Source of the DNA: Betaproteobacteria bacterium
GTDB taxonomy: Bacteria > Pseudomonadota > Gammaproteobacteria > Burkholderiales > Burkholderiaceae_C
Reading direction: 5' to 3'
DNA: 32,501 nt
Assembly (NCBI GenBank): GCA_013289985.1
Contig: JABCYW010000060.1
Location: 1-32,501, forward strand
Shown here: piece after piece, positions 1 to 8,555 of the stretch
How positions within the stretch are numbered: position 1 is the stretch's first letter
Layout of the letters: each line of letters opens with the position of its first letter
Notes under the pieces: generated by a model
The model's input: the letters and a program-made list of their open reading frames with translations, nothing else
Told to the model about the DNA's origin: nothing
The model's database searches: none
Position numbers and translations under genes: made by a program

Positions 1-306
1 CACGCTCTGCGCGCGATGGCCCAGCAGCGCCGCCATGAAGCCGGAGCCGGTGCCGATCTCGAGCACGCGCTCGTGGCGCTGCACCTGCAGGTCCTGCAGC
101 ATGCGGGCCTCCACGCGCGGAGCCAGCATGCGCTCGCCTTCGGCCAGCGGCACCTCGGTGTCAACGAAGGCCAGCGAGCGGTAGGCGGCCGGAACGAAGT
201 CCTCGCGGCGGACCACGGCCAGCAGTCCCAGCACGCCCTTGTCCAGCACGTCCCAGGGGCGGATCTGCTGTTCGATCATGTTGAAGCGGGCTTGTTCGAT
301 GTTCAT
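1..306 (-). CDS. pcm: Protein-L-isoaspartate O-methyltransferase, 5' part (cut by window edge)
   Basis: Reading the minus strand from the ATG at 306 gives 102 codons with no stop up to the window edge, so the C-terminal half is missing. The translation begins MNIEQARFNMIEQQIRPW and contains VLEIGTGSGF near residue 85, the SAM-binding glycine loop of isoaspartyl methyltransferases (repair of damaged Asn/Asp residues using S-adenosylmethionine). A GAGGAA ribosome-binding site lies a few bases before the ATG. The tetR gene lies 44 bases upstream on the same strand, so the two are probably co-transcribed. In Burkholderiales this pcm homologue commonly heads a run leading to a rhodanese and a TolC-type outer membrane protein; those genes would lie outside the window. 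Confidence 0.87.
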   Translation of the reverse strand, partial: MNIEQARFNMIEQQIRPWDVLDKGVLGLLAVVRREDFVPAAYRSLAFVDTEVPLAEGERMLAPRVEARMLQDLQVQRHERVLEIGTGSGFMAALLGHRAQSV

Positions 307-350
307 GGTGTTCCTCGGGGCGAAAGGGGCTGCGGGCAAACCCTCAAATT

Positions 351-1034
351 CTATGCGGCCTGGACGGTGGTTGACGTGGGATGGCGCGCACCGGCCTGCA
401 GGCCCGCGAAAACGAGGCGCAGGTGGGCGTGCATGAACTGCACGGGGTCGATCTCCATGTCCTTGCCGATGCCGCAGGCCATGAAGGAATGCTTGTGCAC
501 GCACAGCAGGATCAGCGGCATCAGGATGGAGTGGGCGGCCGATTCGACGTCGTCGACCGCGAACTCGCCGCGCTCCACGCCGCGGCGCAACAGCCCCGAG
601 ACGATGGCCATGCCCGGCGCGACCACGCGCTCGACCCAGAACTCGCCGATCTCGGGGAAGTTGCGCACCTCGGTGATCACCAGCTTGAAGACGCCCGACG
701 CCGGGCCTTCGTAGATGCGCGTCCACCAGGTGACCAGCAGCTTTTCCATCACCTGCGCGGTGGGCCCGTCGGCCGCGGCCGCCTCCTGCACGCCGGTCTC
801 GATCTCGGTGCCCAGGAAGTGCTGGATCACCGCCTTGAGCAGTTCTTCCTTGCTGGGGAAGTACAGGTACAGCGTGCCCTTGGACACGCCGGCGGCCCGC
901 GCCACCTCCTCGCTGCGCGTGGCGGCGAAGCCCTTCTCGACGAACAGCGTCAGCGCCGCCTCGAGCAGTTCGGCCGGGCGGGCCTCCTTGCGTCGACGGC
1001 GAAACAGGCAGGGGTCGGAGGAAAACGGGGGCAT
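351..1034 (-). CDS. TetR/AcrR-family transcriptional regulator
   Basis: A 227-residue protein with the TetR N-terminal helix-turn-helix at about residues 22-68 (SEEVARAAGVSKGTLYLYF, then PSKEELL) and an all-helical C-terminal ligand or dimer domain. I chose the ATG at 1034 (MPPFSSDP); the longer open frame upstream runs through the promoter region. The stop lies 44 bases before the pcm start on the same strand. Neighbours of this type in related genomes suggest control of a TolC/efflux locus downstream, but that is inference, because only pcm is visible here. An inverted repeat just upstream (1043-1056) is a natural autoregulatory site. Confidence 0.9.
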   Translation of the reverse strand: MPPFSSDPCLFRRRRKEARPAELLEAALTLFVEKGFAATRSEEVARAAGVSKGTLYLYFPSKEELLKAVIQHFLGTEIETGVQEAAAADGPTAQVMEKLLVTWWTRIYEGPASGVFKLVITEVRNFPEIGEFWVERVVAPGMAIVSGLLRRGVERGEFAVDDVESAAHSILMPLILLCVHKHSFMACGIGKDMEIDPVQFMHAHLRLVFAGLQAGARHPTSTTVQAA

Positions 1035-1040
1035 TTCGTT

Positions 1041-1060
1041 AATGACTCGTTGGTCAGTAA
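1041..1060. promoter_or_regulatory. Candidate TetR operator
   Basis: TGAC (1043-1046), six bases, GTCA (1053-1056) form an inverted repeat a few bases upstream of the tetR start codon. TGAC/GTCA half-sites are common for AcrR-like TetR repressors. Position and symmetry support an autoregulatory operator; the protein that binds it is inferred. Confidence 0.45.
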
Positions 1061-1200
1061 TGTAGCCGAATCGTCGGATCGCCGCAATCGCGCCGTGCGG
1101 AAGCGGACATCGATCGGCGTCGCGTGTCGGCGGAAGTTCGACTCGGAACGTTGAAGGGACAACCCCGGCGCTTCGCATCCGGGCGCGAAGGCAAAAACGA

Positions 1201-1839
1201 ATGAGCAGCGCAGCAACGGATGGACGCACGGCCGGACCGGTCGGCGAGCGGTATCGCAAGCGAACGGTGCTGCGCATGGTGGCGACCGCCGGGGCCCTGT
1301 GTGCCGGCCTGCTGGCGATGCTGGCGCTGCTGTCGGGATGCGCGAGCCTGATCGGCACGCACGACGTCGACATCAGCGAGTCGCAGCTCGCGCTGCTGCT
1401 CGCGCGCCAGTTCCCGATGGAGCGCAAGGTGCTGGAGGTCATCGACCTATCCATCACCAACCCGGTCATCGAGCTGATCCCGCAGGGCAACCGCGTCGGC
1501 ACCGAGCTCGACGTGAGCGCGCTCGACCGCCTGTTCGGCTCCACGGCCATGGGCCACGTCAAGCTCGATTACGGCCTGCGCTTCCAGCCCTCCGACCACA
1601 CCATCCGCATGACCCAGGTGCGCGTGCGCGAGCTGACGCTGTCCAGCGGCTCCAACAACCTGCGCGGCGCGGCACAGCGCATCGGCAGCCTGGTGGCCGA
1701 GAACGCGCTGGAGAACCTCGTGCTGTATCGGATGAAGCCCGCGCAGGCCGACGAGATGGATCGCCTGGACCTCGTCGCCTCGCCGATCACGGTGACGCCG
1801 CGCGGCCTGCACATGACAGTGTCGCCGCGCCAGAACTGA
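1201..1839 (+). CDS. DUF1439-type lipoprotein
   Basis: A 212-residue protein. Residues 18-46 form a basic and then hydrophobic signal segment ending in a lipobox LLSG|C with the lipidated Cys at 47, so the product is probably anchored in a periplasm-facing membrane. The mature part begins with SQLALLLARQFPMER and carries alternating beta segments, which resembles the DUF1439 family (YceB-like lipid-binding fold). A later ATG at 1276 would shorten the N-terminus and still leave a signal peptide; the upstream ATG is kept because a GAAGG lies before it. It is a monocistronic plus-strand gene, divergent from tetR. Molecular function is unknown. Confidence 0.75.
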   Translation: MSSAATDGRTAGPVGERYRKRTVLRMVATAGALCAGLLAMLALLSGCASLIGTHDVDISESQLALLLARQFPMERKVLEVIDLSITNPVIELIPQGNRVGTELDVSALDRLFGSTAMGHVKLDYGLRFQPSDHTIRMTQVRVRELTLSSGSNNLRGAAQRIGSLVAENALENLVLYRMKPAQADEMDRLDLVASPITVTPRGLHMTVSPRQN

Positions 1840-1929
1840 CCGGATCCTCAGCCTGCGGTAATTTCCGCCGCGTATCATCGCGCGCTTCAAGCATATTCGG
1901 GCCGTGAGCGGCCTCACGGAGCGTCGAGC

Positions 1930-2766
1930 GTGGATACTTTGTTGTTGATCAAGGCCGCCATCATGGGCGTCGTCGAGGGCCTGACCGAGTTCCTGCCGGT
2001 CTCGTCGACGGGGCACCTGATCCTGACCCAGTCGCTGCTGGGCATCCCGGACAGCGACGTGATGAAGGCGTTCGAGGTGGCGATCCAGCCGGGAGCCATC
2101 CTCGCCATCTTCATCGTCTACTGGCAGTTGATCAGCAAGACGCTGGGCACGCTGCACACCAGCGCCATCTCGCGCAAGCTGGTGGCCAACATCCTCATCG
2201 GCTTCCTTCCCGCGGCCGTCATTGGCTTCGCGATCCACAAGAAGATCACCGAGTACCTGTTCAACGGGCCGGTCGTCGCCACCGCGTTCATCGTCGGCGC
2301 GCTGGTCATCCTGTGGGTGGAGACCCGCAAGGGCCGCGAGGCGCGCATCCACCACATCGACGAGATGACGGCGATGGATGCGCTCAAGGTGGGCTTCTGC
2401 CAGTGCTTCGGAATGATCCCCGGCACCAGCCGTTCGGGCTCGACCATCATCGGCGGCCTGCTGGTGGGGCTGTCGCGTCCGGTGGCCACCGAGTTCAGCT
2501 TCTTCCTGGCGATCCCGACGCTGATCGGCGCGAGCGTGCTGGAAGTGTTCAAGGTGCGCCACGAACTGGCCGCCAACGCGCACGAGTACCTGCCCATGTT
2601 CGCGGTGGGCTTCATCGTGTCGTTCCTCGCGGCCTGGGTCTGCGTGCGCTGGCTGCTGCGCTACGTGGCCACGCACACCTTCATCCCGTTCGCCTGGTAC
2701 CGCATCGCGTTCGGCATCGTCGTGCTGGCCACGTGGCTCACGGGCATGGTGCACTGGACGAATTGA
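1930..2766 (+). CDS. uppP: Undecaprenyl-diphosphatase (BacA family)
   Basis: A 278-residue polytopic inner-membrane enzyme that removes a phosphate from undecaprenyl pyrophosphate, recycling the lipid carrier for peptidoglycan and other surface polymers; overproduction gives bacitracin resistance in E. coli. Both family signatures are present: [15 protein letters not shown] (residues 16-30, with catalytic-type Glu16/Glu20, Ser26 and His29) and PGTSRSGST (164-172, with Arg168). Length matches the family (about 270). The start is GTG at 1930, preceded by GGAG with 8-base spacing. It converges on trmB with 51 bases between the stops, containing a small GC hairpin. Confidence 0.96.
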   Translation: MDTLLLIKAAIMGVVEGLTEFLPVSSTGHLILTQSLLGIPDSDVMKAFEVAIQPGAILAIFIVYWQLISKTLGTLHTSAISRKLVANILIGFLPAAVIGFAIHKKITEYLFNGPVVATAFIVGALVILWVETRKGREARIHHIDEMTAMDALKVGFCQCFGMIPGTSRSGSTIIGGLLVGLSRPVATEFSFFLAIPTLIGASVLEVFKVRHELAANAHEYLPMFAVGFIVSFLAAWVCVRWLLRYVATHTFIPFAWYRIAFGIVVLATWLTGMVHWTN

Positions 2767-2779
2767 CGTACCGCGTCCA

Positions 2780-2794
2780 GCCCCCCGAGGGGGC
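2780..2794. repeat. GCCCCC-CGA-GGGGGC hairpin repeat, copy 1
   Basis: A 15-base element with a 6-bp perfect stem and CGA loop in the convergent uppP/trmB interval. The identical 15-mer recurs at 32304-32318 after parE. There is no T-run on either side, so it is not a standard intrinsic terminator, but its place between converging stops suggests a 3'-end role. Confidence 0.6.
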
Positions 2795-2817
2795 CGCGGT
2801 TCCTTCAGCGGCAGTGT

Positions 2818-3552
2818 TCAGCGCTTCGTGAACACCAGGTCCCACACGCCGTGGCCCAGCTTGATGCCGCGGTTCTCGAACTTGGTCAGCGGACGCCAGT
2901 CGGGACGCGGCGCGTAGCCGTCGGCCGTGTTGGCCAGCGTGGGCTCGGCGCCCAGCACCTCCAGCATCTGCTCGGCGTAGGGCTGCCAGTCGGTGGCGCA
3001 GTGCAGGTAGCCGCCGGGGGCCAGGCGCGCGCTCAGCTCGCGCACGAAGCCGGCCTGGATCAGCCGGCGCTTGTTGTGCTTCTTCTTGTGCCACGGGTCG
3101 GGGAAGTACACGTGGATGCCGGCCAGCGAGCCCGGCGCGATCATGTCGCGCAGCACCTCGACGGCGTCGTGCTGCAGCAGGCGCAGGTTCGTGAGGCCGC
3201 GCTCCTGGATGCGCTGCAGCAGCGCGCCCACGCCGGGCGTGTGCACCTCGATGCCGATGAAGTCGTCCTGCGGGCGCGCCGCGGCGATCTGCGCGGTGGC
3301 GTCGCCCATGCCGAAGCCGATCTCCAGCACCGTGGGGGCCTGGCGGCCGAAGACCTGCCCGAAGTCCAGCGGCGCCGGCTTGTACGGCAGCACGTACAGC
3401 GGGCCCAGCGTCTCCATTGCCTTGACCTGGCCGCTGCCCATCCGGCCGGCGCGCAGCACGAAGCTGCGGATGCTGCGGCGGGGGTGCGCGGACGGGGTCG
3501 AGGAGTCGTCGGCCGGCGCGTCGGCGCCGTCGGAGCGGGGATCTGGAGTCAT
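2818..3552 (-). CDS. trmB: tRNA (guanine-N7-)-methyltransferase
   Basis: A 244-residue class I methyltransferase that makes m7G46 in the variable loop of many tRNAs. Visible signatures are [10 protein letters not shown] (SAM loop), [17 protein letters not shown] (the TrmB hallmark with the catalytic Asp region), [12 protein letters not shown] and TKFENRG near the C-terminus. The N-terminal 25 or so residues are Pro/Ser/Asp-rich and probably disordered. The ATG at 3552 (MTPDPR) is preferred over an in-frame TTG at 3567. No good ribosome-binding site is visible for either. It is divergent from dacB and convergent with uppP. Confidence 0.95.
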   Translation of the reverse strand: MTPDPRSDGADAPADDSSTPSAHPRRSIRSFVLRAGRMGSGQVKAMETLGPLYVLPYKPAPLDFGQVFGRQAPTVLEIGFGMGDATAQIAAARPQDDFIGIEVHTPGVGALLQRIQERGLTNLRLLQHDAVEVLRDMIAPGSLAGIHVYFPDPWHKKKHNKRRLIQAGFVRELSARLAPGGYLHCATDWQPYAEQMLEVLGAEPTLANTADGYAPRPDWRPLTKFENRGIKLGHGVWDLVFTKR

Positions 3553-3659
3553 CTGGACAGGAAGCAAGGGCGGCGCAGGGACGCGCGGCCATGAAGTAGG
3601 GAACGCCGCGTGCGTTATTCGGGGTACCAGGATGGCACATCGGGGCCTACGCTCGCGGG

Positions 3660-5204
3660 ATGCGGCATTTTGCCCGAACCCCCAGCGCCGACCGCGTGCC
3701 GGACGCCAGCCGGCGTGCCGCGTTGCGGCGTCTGCTGGCCGCGGGCGCCGGCGCGGGCCTCGCGTCTCCCTTGGTGCACGCGATCCAGGCGCCGGGCGTG
3801 GCGGGCCACGGCCTGGGCCCGGCGGGCCGCATCTCGCCGGCCCAGGCGGGCGAGAGTTTCCTGCGCGCGAGCGGGCTGCCGCTGGCCAGCTTCGGCGCGT
3901 TCGTGCGCACCGTCGACAGCGAGACGCCGCTGGTGGCGGTCAACCCGGAAGGCAGCTACGCGATGGCGTCGACCACCAAGGTCGTCACCTCGCTGGCGGC
4001 GCTGGACCTGCTGGGCGTCGACTTCCGCTGGCGCACCTTCGCGTTCCTGCACGGGGCGCTGGTGGATGGCACGTTGCTGGGCGACCTGCTCATCGTGGGC
4101 GGCGGCGACGCCCGCCTCACGTCCGCGGAGCTGCGCGACTGGTTCGCACAACTGCGCTCGCAGGGCCTGAAGCGCATCGCCGGCGATATCGTGCTCGACC
4201 GCTACGCCTTCGACCTGAACGAGGGCGACTTCGCCAACACGCCGCCGCCCAGCACGGGCAGGGCGTACCACGTGCGGCCGGACGCGTTCGCCATCGACGA
4301 GGGCCTGCTCCACGTGGGCGTCGCCGCCGCACGCGGCGCGAAGGCGGCCGTCACGCTCGAGCCGCCACTGGCCGGCGTGCGTATCGTCGACAAGGTGGCC
4401 ATGCGCGGCGGCTGCGCGGCGACCGCGCGGCTCGTGGAGGACGCCACGGGCTCGCACCTCGACGTGCAGGGCTCGTGGAGCAACGCCTGCGGCCAGCGCG
4501 AGCTGGTGCTGGTGCCCGAGGTGCCGGCGCAGTTCACCACGCGCGCGCTGGCCGGCCTGTGGGCCGAGGCCGGCGGCTCGCTGAGCGGCACGGTGGTGGA
4601 GCGCGCGCGCCAGGTCGGCGCCTCGCTGATCCCCGTCGGCCCCGATGGCCGCCAGCAGATCCCGTGGGCCGTGCACCTGTCGCAGCCGCTGCCGGTGGTG
4701 CTGCACGACATGAACAAGTCCAGCGACAACGTCACCGCGCGCCACCTGATGCTGGCGCTGGCGCGCGGGTTCCCGCTGAAGGCCGCCACGCTGCCCGATG
4801 CGCAGGCGCGCATGCACGAGTGGCTGTCGCGCCAGGGCCTGGCCGCCGGCGACGTGCAGGTGGAGAACGGCGCGGGGCTCTCGCGCGGGGAACGCGCGCG
4901 GCCGCGCGCGCTGGCGCACCTGCTCGCGAACGCGTGGCGCGCGCCCGCCCGCCGCGAGTTCGTGCTGTCGCTGCCGGTGGCGGGCATGGACGGCACCCTG
5001 CAGCACCGGATGCAGGGCACGGCGGCCGAGGGCCATGCGTTCCTCAAGACTGGCACGCTGCTGGACACCCGCGCGCTGGCCGGCTACGTGCAGGCGGCCA
5101 GCGGGAAGATGTATGCGGTGGCCTTGATGGTCAACCACCCGGAGGCCGCGCGTGCGACGCCGGCGCTCGACAAGCTGGTGGAGTGGATCGCGAAGAGCTG
5201 CTGA
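3660..5204 (+). CDS. dacB: D-alanyl-D-alanine carboxypeptidase/endopeptidase, PBP4 type
   Basis: A 514-residue serine peptidase of the S13 family that trims or cleaves D-Ala-containing cross-links of peptidoglycan in the periplasm. All three penicillin-binding motifs are present: STTK (Ser104 nucleophile, Lys107), SDN (355-357) and KTG (463-465). The N-terminus carries SRRAAL followed by a hydrophobic Ala/Gly/Leu stretch ending about residue 41; the twin Arg makes Tat export possible, although the classical Phe/Leu-Lys part is not present. Length is close to E. coli DacB (477) with a longer leader. It ends 3 bases from the stop of the converging sulfate-binding gene. Confidence 0.93.
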   Translation: MRHFARTPSADRVPDASRRAALRRLLAAGAGAGLASPLVHAIQAPGVAGHGLGPAGRISPAQAGESFLRASGLPLASFGAFVRTVDSETPLVAVNPEGSYAMASTTKVVTSLAALDLLGVDFRWRTFAFLHGALVDGTLLGDLLIVGGGDARLTSAELRDWFAQLRSQGLKRIAGDIVLDRYAFDLNEGDFANTPPPSTGRAYHVRPDAFAIDEGLLHVGVAAARGAKAAVTLEPPLAGVRIVDKVAMRGGCAATARLVEDATGSHLDVQGSWSNACGQRELVLVPEVPAQFTTRALAGLWAEAGGSLSGTVVERARQVGASLIPVGPDGRQQIPWAVHLSQPLPVVLHDMNKSSDNVTARHLMLALARGFPLKAATLPDAQARMHEWLSRQGLAAGDVQVENGAGLSRGERARPRALAHLLANAWRAPARREFVLSLPVAGMDGTLQHRMQGTAAEGHAFLKTGTLLDTRALAGYVQAASGKMYAVALMVNHPEAARATPALDKLVEWIAKSC

Positions 5205-5207
5205 CGT

Positions 5208-6215
5208 CTATTGGCGATGTGTCGCCGCCAGGATCTGGTCGTAGGTGCCGCCGTCGTCGAAGTGGGTCTTCTGGGCCGACTTCCAGTTGCCGAAGACCTC
5301 GTCCACGGTGAAGGTGTCCAGCTTCGGGAAATCCTTGGCGTGCGCGGCCAGCACCTTGGCGCTGCGCGGACGCAGGCCGTGCCTGGCGGCGATCTCCTGG
5401 CCTTCGTCGGAATACAGCCACTGCAGGTAGGCCTCGGCCTCCTTGCGCGTGTGCTTGCGGTCGACCACCTTGTCGACGACCGACACCGGGTTCTCGGCCA
5501 GGATGGTGCGCTTCGGGTAGACCACCTCGAAGTTGTCGCCGAACTCGGCCTTGATCAGGTCGACCTCGCTCTCGAACGTGACGAGCGCGTCGCCGATGCC
5601 GCGTTGCGCGAAGGTGGTGGTGGCCGCGCGGCCGCCGCCGTCGAACACCGGCACGTTGGCGAACATCCTGCCCACCAGCTCGCGCGCCTGTGCGGGCGTG
5701 CCGCCGGCCTTGACGACGCTGCCCCAGGCCGCGAGGTAGGTGTAGCGCCCGTTGCCCGAGGTCTTCGGGTTCGGGATCACGACGCTGACGCCGCTGCGCG
5801 CGAGGTCGGCCCAGTCGTGCAGGCCCTTCGGGTTGCCCTTCTTCACGAGGATGACCGGCACCGACGTGGTGGGCGCGCTGTTGCTGGGCAGGCGCGTAGC
5901 CCAGTTGGCCGGCAGCAGGCCACCGCGGTCGGCGAGGACGTCGATGTCGGTGGCCTGGTTCATCGTGACCACGTCGGCCTCGAGGCCGTCGAGCACGCTG
6001 CGCGCCTGCTTGCTGGAGCCGCCGTGCGACTGGTTGACGACGAGGGCCTCTCCGCCGGCCTGCCTCCAGTGCGCGATGAAGGCCGCGTCGTAGTCCTTGT
6101 AGAACTCGCGCGCCACGTCGTAGCTCACGTTGAGCAGCGTGACGGGCGCCGCCTGGGCAGCCAGCGCGGCGCCGGCGAAGGCGGCCAGGAGCAGGGAACG
6201 GACGACGGAACGCAT
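5208..6215 (-). CDS. sbp: Periplasmic sulfate (thiosulfate)-binding protein
   Basis: A 335-residue exported solute-binding protein with a signal peptide ending at about AQA|AP (residue 23). The mature part matches the Sbp/CysP family closely: LLNVSYD at its start, then QSHGGSSKQA, GLEADVVT, LVKKGNPKGLHDW and PNPKTSGNGRYTYLAAWG, which line the oxyanion site. It would deliver sulfate or thiosulfate to a CysTWA ABC importer. No permease or ATPase gene lies within the window, so it is an orphan binding protein here. The start at 6215 is the only ATG that includes the signal peptide. The minus-strand MFS gene lies 107 bases upstream; I see no clear terminator between them. Confidence 0.93.
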   Translation of the reverse strand: MRSVVRSLLLAAFAGAALAAQAAPVTLLNVSYDVAREFYKDYDAAFIAHWRQAGGEALVVNQSHGGSSKQARSVLDGLEADVVTMNQATDIDVLADRGGLLPANWATRLPSNSAPTTSVPVILVKKGNPKGLHDWADLARSGVSVVIPNPKTSGNGRYTYLAAWGSVVKAGGTPAQARELVGRMFANVPVFDGGGRAATTTFAQRGIGDALVTFESEVDLIKAEFGDNFEVVYPKRTILAENPVSVVDKVVDRKHTRKEAEAYLQWLYSDEGQEIAARHGLRPRSAKVLAAHAKDFPKLDTFTVDEVFGNWKSAQKTHFDDGGTYDQILAATHRQ

Positions 6216-6322
6216 GCGGGCACTTTCGAAAGCTTGGGGACAGCCTTCGATCCTACGGGCTCGCGCGGGACCTCAGAGGCTGCGCGGGCGCATATGGATG
6301 CTCGGAAATCGCATGACGCCCG

Positions 6323-7537
6323 TCAGGCGTGAGTCTTCTTCTTGCGCACGTCCGGCAACAGGATGGCCACCACGCCCAGCAGCGGCAGGTACGCGCAGAC
6401 GCTGTAGACGAAATCGATGCTCCTGGAATCGGCCAGCAGCCCCAGCGCCGCGGCGCCCAGGCCGCCCATGCCGAACGCGAAGCCGAAGAACAGGCCCGAG
6501 ACCGCGCCCACCTTGCCGGGGATCAGCTCCTGCGCATAGACGAGGATGGCCGAGAACGCCGACGACAGGATCAGGCCGATCAGCACGGTGAAGGTTGTCG
6601 TCCAGGCCAGGCCCACATGCGGCAGCGCCAGCGCGAACGGCGCCACGCCCAGGATCGAGCCCCAGATCACCGGCTTGCGGCCGATGCGGTCGCCCACCGG
6701 GCCGCCGATCAACGTGCCCGCGGCGGAGGCGGCCAGGAAGATGAACAGGTGCATCTGCGCCGACTGCACGGTGAGGCCGAACTTGCCGATCAGGTAGAAG
6801 GTGTAGAACGTGCTGATGCTGGCGATGTAGAAGTACTTCGAGAAGATCAGCACCAGCAGCACGGCCACCGCGCCGCTGACCTGGCCGCGCGTGAGCGTGG
6901 ACGGCGTGGCGCGCAGCGCGCCCTTGGCGGCCGCCACGTGGTGCGTGGCGTACCACTTGCTCACCTGCAGCAGCAGCACGATGCCCACCAGCGCCACCAG
7001 GCCGAACCACGCGACGCTGTCTTTGCCGTGCGGCACGATCACCGCGGCCGCCACCAGCGGCCCGAGCGCGCTGCCGGTGTTGCCGCCCACCTGGAACAGC
7101 GACTGCGCCAGGCCGTGCTGGCCGCCCGAGGCCATGCGCGCGATGCGCGACGACTCCGGATGGAAGATCGACGAGCCCGTGCCCACCAGCGCGGCGGCCA
7201 GCAGCACCGAGGCGAAGTTGGGCGAGTACGCCAGCAGCAGCAGGCCGCACAGCGTGAACGTCATGCCGGCGGGCAGCGAGCGCGGCAGCGGCTTCCTGTC
7301 GGTGTACAGCCCCACCAGCGGCTGGAACAGCGAGGCGGTGAGCTGGTAGGTCAGCGTGATGAGGCCGATCTGCGCGAAGCTCAGCGAGAACTCGCCCTTC
7401 AGGATCGGGTAGATCGCGATGATCAGCGACTGCATCATGTCGTTGATCATGTGGGCGGTGCTGATCGCGCCCAGGACGCCGAACGAGGCGCGGGCGGGTT
7501 GCGGCGGACGGGGCAGTGTGGCGGCGGTCGTGGACAT
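6323..7537 (-). CDS. MFS transporter, fosmidomycin-resistance (Fsr) family
   Basis: A 404-residue, 12-helix major facilitator transporter, the length of E. coli Fsr (406). The N-terminal part (ISTAHMINDMMQSLIIAIYP, then LKGEFSLSFAQIGL) and GTGSSIFHPESSRIAR are typical of this exporter family, and GDRIGRKPVIWGS is the MFS loop motif between helices 8 and 9. I start at ATG 7537 (MSTTAATL); the frame is open further upstream but would run into the divergent promoter region and adds 33 atypical residues. It ends in a basic tail (VRKKKTHA). The divergent AraC gene is 107 bases away with a palindrome between them, so the transporter is probably its target. The natural substrate is unknown. Confidence 0.9.
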   Translation of the reverse strand: MSTTAATLPRPPQPARASFGVLGAISTAHMINDMMQSLIIAIYPILKGEFSLSFAQIGLITLTYQLTASLFQPLVGLYTDRKPLPRSLPAGMTFTLCGLLLLAYSPNFASVLLAAALVGTGSSIFHPESSRIARMASGGQHGLAQSLFQVGGNTGSALGPLVAAAVIVPHGKDSVAWFGLVALVGIVLLLQVSKWYATHHVAAAKGALRATPSTLTRGQVSGAVAVLLVLIFSKYFYIASISTFYTFYLIGKFGLTVQSAQMHLFIFLAASAAGTLIGGPVGDRIGRKPVIWGSILGVAPFALALPHVGLAWTTTFTVLIGLILSSAFSAILVYAQELIPGKVGAVSGLFFGFAFGMGGLGAAALGLLADSRSIDFVYSVCAYLPLLGVVAILLPDVRKKKTHA

Positions 7538-7570
7538 GGTTGAGCGAAGGCAAGGGCGGTGCGGACGCGC

Positions 7571-7588
7571 CATGTTAGGAATAACATG
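7571..7588. promoter_or_regulatory. Palindromic operator candidate between MFS and AraC genes
   Basis: CATGTTAGGAATAACATG is a perfect inverted repeat: 7-base arms CATGTTA/TAACATG around GGAA. It is the AT-richest spot in the 107-base divergent interval, 33 bases from the MFS start and 56 bases from the araC start. This is the expected place for a shared operator bound by the AraC-type regulator. Confidence 0.6.
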
Positions 7589-7644
7589 CATGCCTGTCTC
7601 GCGCCAATCGGGCTCCGATCCGCGCGAAAAGGACATTCCACCCC

Positions 7645-8433
7645 ATGCCCCACCGCGATCCCTTCCTCAATCCGCATGTCCTGGCCACGATCGACGCCAG
7701 CACCCAGCCGGTGTTCACGCGCGCCACCGACTACCCGGAAGGCCACGTCGTCGACTGGCACGTGCATTCGCGCGGCCAGCTCGTCTATGCCGTGCATGGC
7801 GTGATGATGGTGGCGGCCGAGGGCGGGCAATGGATCGTGCCGCCCACCCGGGCCATCTGGATGCCGGCGGGCACGGCCCATCTCATCCGCTGCGTGGGCG
7901 TGGTGCACATGCGCAGCCTCTACATCCGCCCCGATGCGGCCGCCGGACTGCCGGCGAGGGCGCATGCGGTGGGCGTCTCGCCGCTGCTGCGCGAGCTGAT
8001 CCAGGCGGCCGTCGAGGTGGAGAAGCCCTATGCCGAGGACTCGCGCGACGGCCGCCTGATGCGGCTGTTGCTCGACGAGCTGCACGCGCTGCCGGTGCTG
8101 CCCCTGCACCTGCCCCAGCCCGCCGACGAGCGGCTGCGGCGCATCTGCGAGCGCATCGCCGGGCAGCCCGATGACGTCTCCACGCTGGCCGACTGGGCCG
8201 CGGCGCTGGGCGTCGACGCCAGGACCATCCAGCGCCTCTTCGCCCGCGAGACCGGCATGACCTTCGGCCAGTGGCGCCAGCAGGCGCGCCTGCTGCACGG
8301 GCTGGAGCTGCTGGCGCTGGGCGACAAGGTGGTGGTGGACGTGGCGCTGGCGCTGGGCTACGACAGCCCCAGCGCCTTCGCGGCCATGTTCAAGCGGCAG
8401 TTCGGCGAGCCGCCCAGCGCGTTCTACCGCTGA
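7645..8433 (+). CDS. AraC-family regulator with cupin sensor domain
   Basis: A 262-residue protein. Residues 20-100 form a cupin-like sensor ([19 protein letters not shown], then [16 protein letters not shown]), and the C-terminal 100 residues hold two helix-turn-helix motifs ending in the AraC signature [20 protein letters not shown] followed by [10 protein letters not shown]. This layout matches the NimR (YeaM)/YdeC group of E. coli, which repress or activate a divergently transcribed efflux gene. Here the divergent neighbour is the Fsr-type exporter, so local control of export is the best inference. AAAAGGA lies 11 bases before the ATG. Confidence 0.92.
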   Translation: MPHRDPFLNPHVLATIDASTQPVFTRATDYPEGHVVDWHVHSRGQLVYAVHGVMMVAAEGGQWIVPPTRAIWMPAGTAHLIRCVGVVHMRSLYIRPDAAAGLPARAHAVGVSPLLRELIQAAVEVEKPYAEDSRDGRLMRLLLDELHALPVLPLHLPQPADERLRRICERIAGQPDDVSTLADWAAALGVDARTIQRLFARETGMTFGQWRQQARLLHGLELLALGDKVVVDVALALGYDSPSAFAAMFKRQFGEPPSAFYR

Positions 8434-8555
8434 CTCCGGCACCCTGGCGGCGTTGCTGTAGGGCGACCTCGATGGTTGGCCTGCCATCCCGGGTTTCCGA
8501 CTCCGCCAGGGCGCGCACCGGCCGATACCGGGACAGACCCACCTGGAGCCCGTCC

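Noticed and set aside
1035-1562. Extended N-terminus of the TetR regulator
   Set aside because: It runs through the operator region and antisense to the lipoprotein gene; the TetR fold starts after 1034.
5208-7537. Sulfate-binding gene and MFS gene as a sulfate uptake operon
   Set aside because: The MFS protein is of the Fsr exporter type and pairs with the divergent AraC gene; no cysTWA genes are present.
8521-8528. GCCGATAC as a sigma-28 promoter of mcp
   Set aside because: The -10 is a good match but no TAAA-like -35 stands at the right distance, so I did not list it as a feature.
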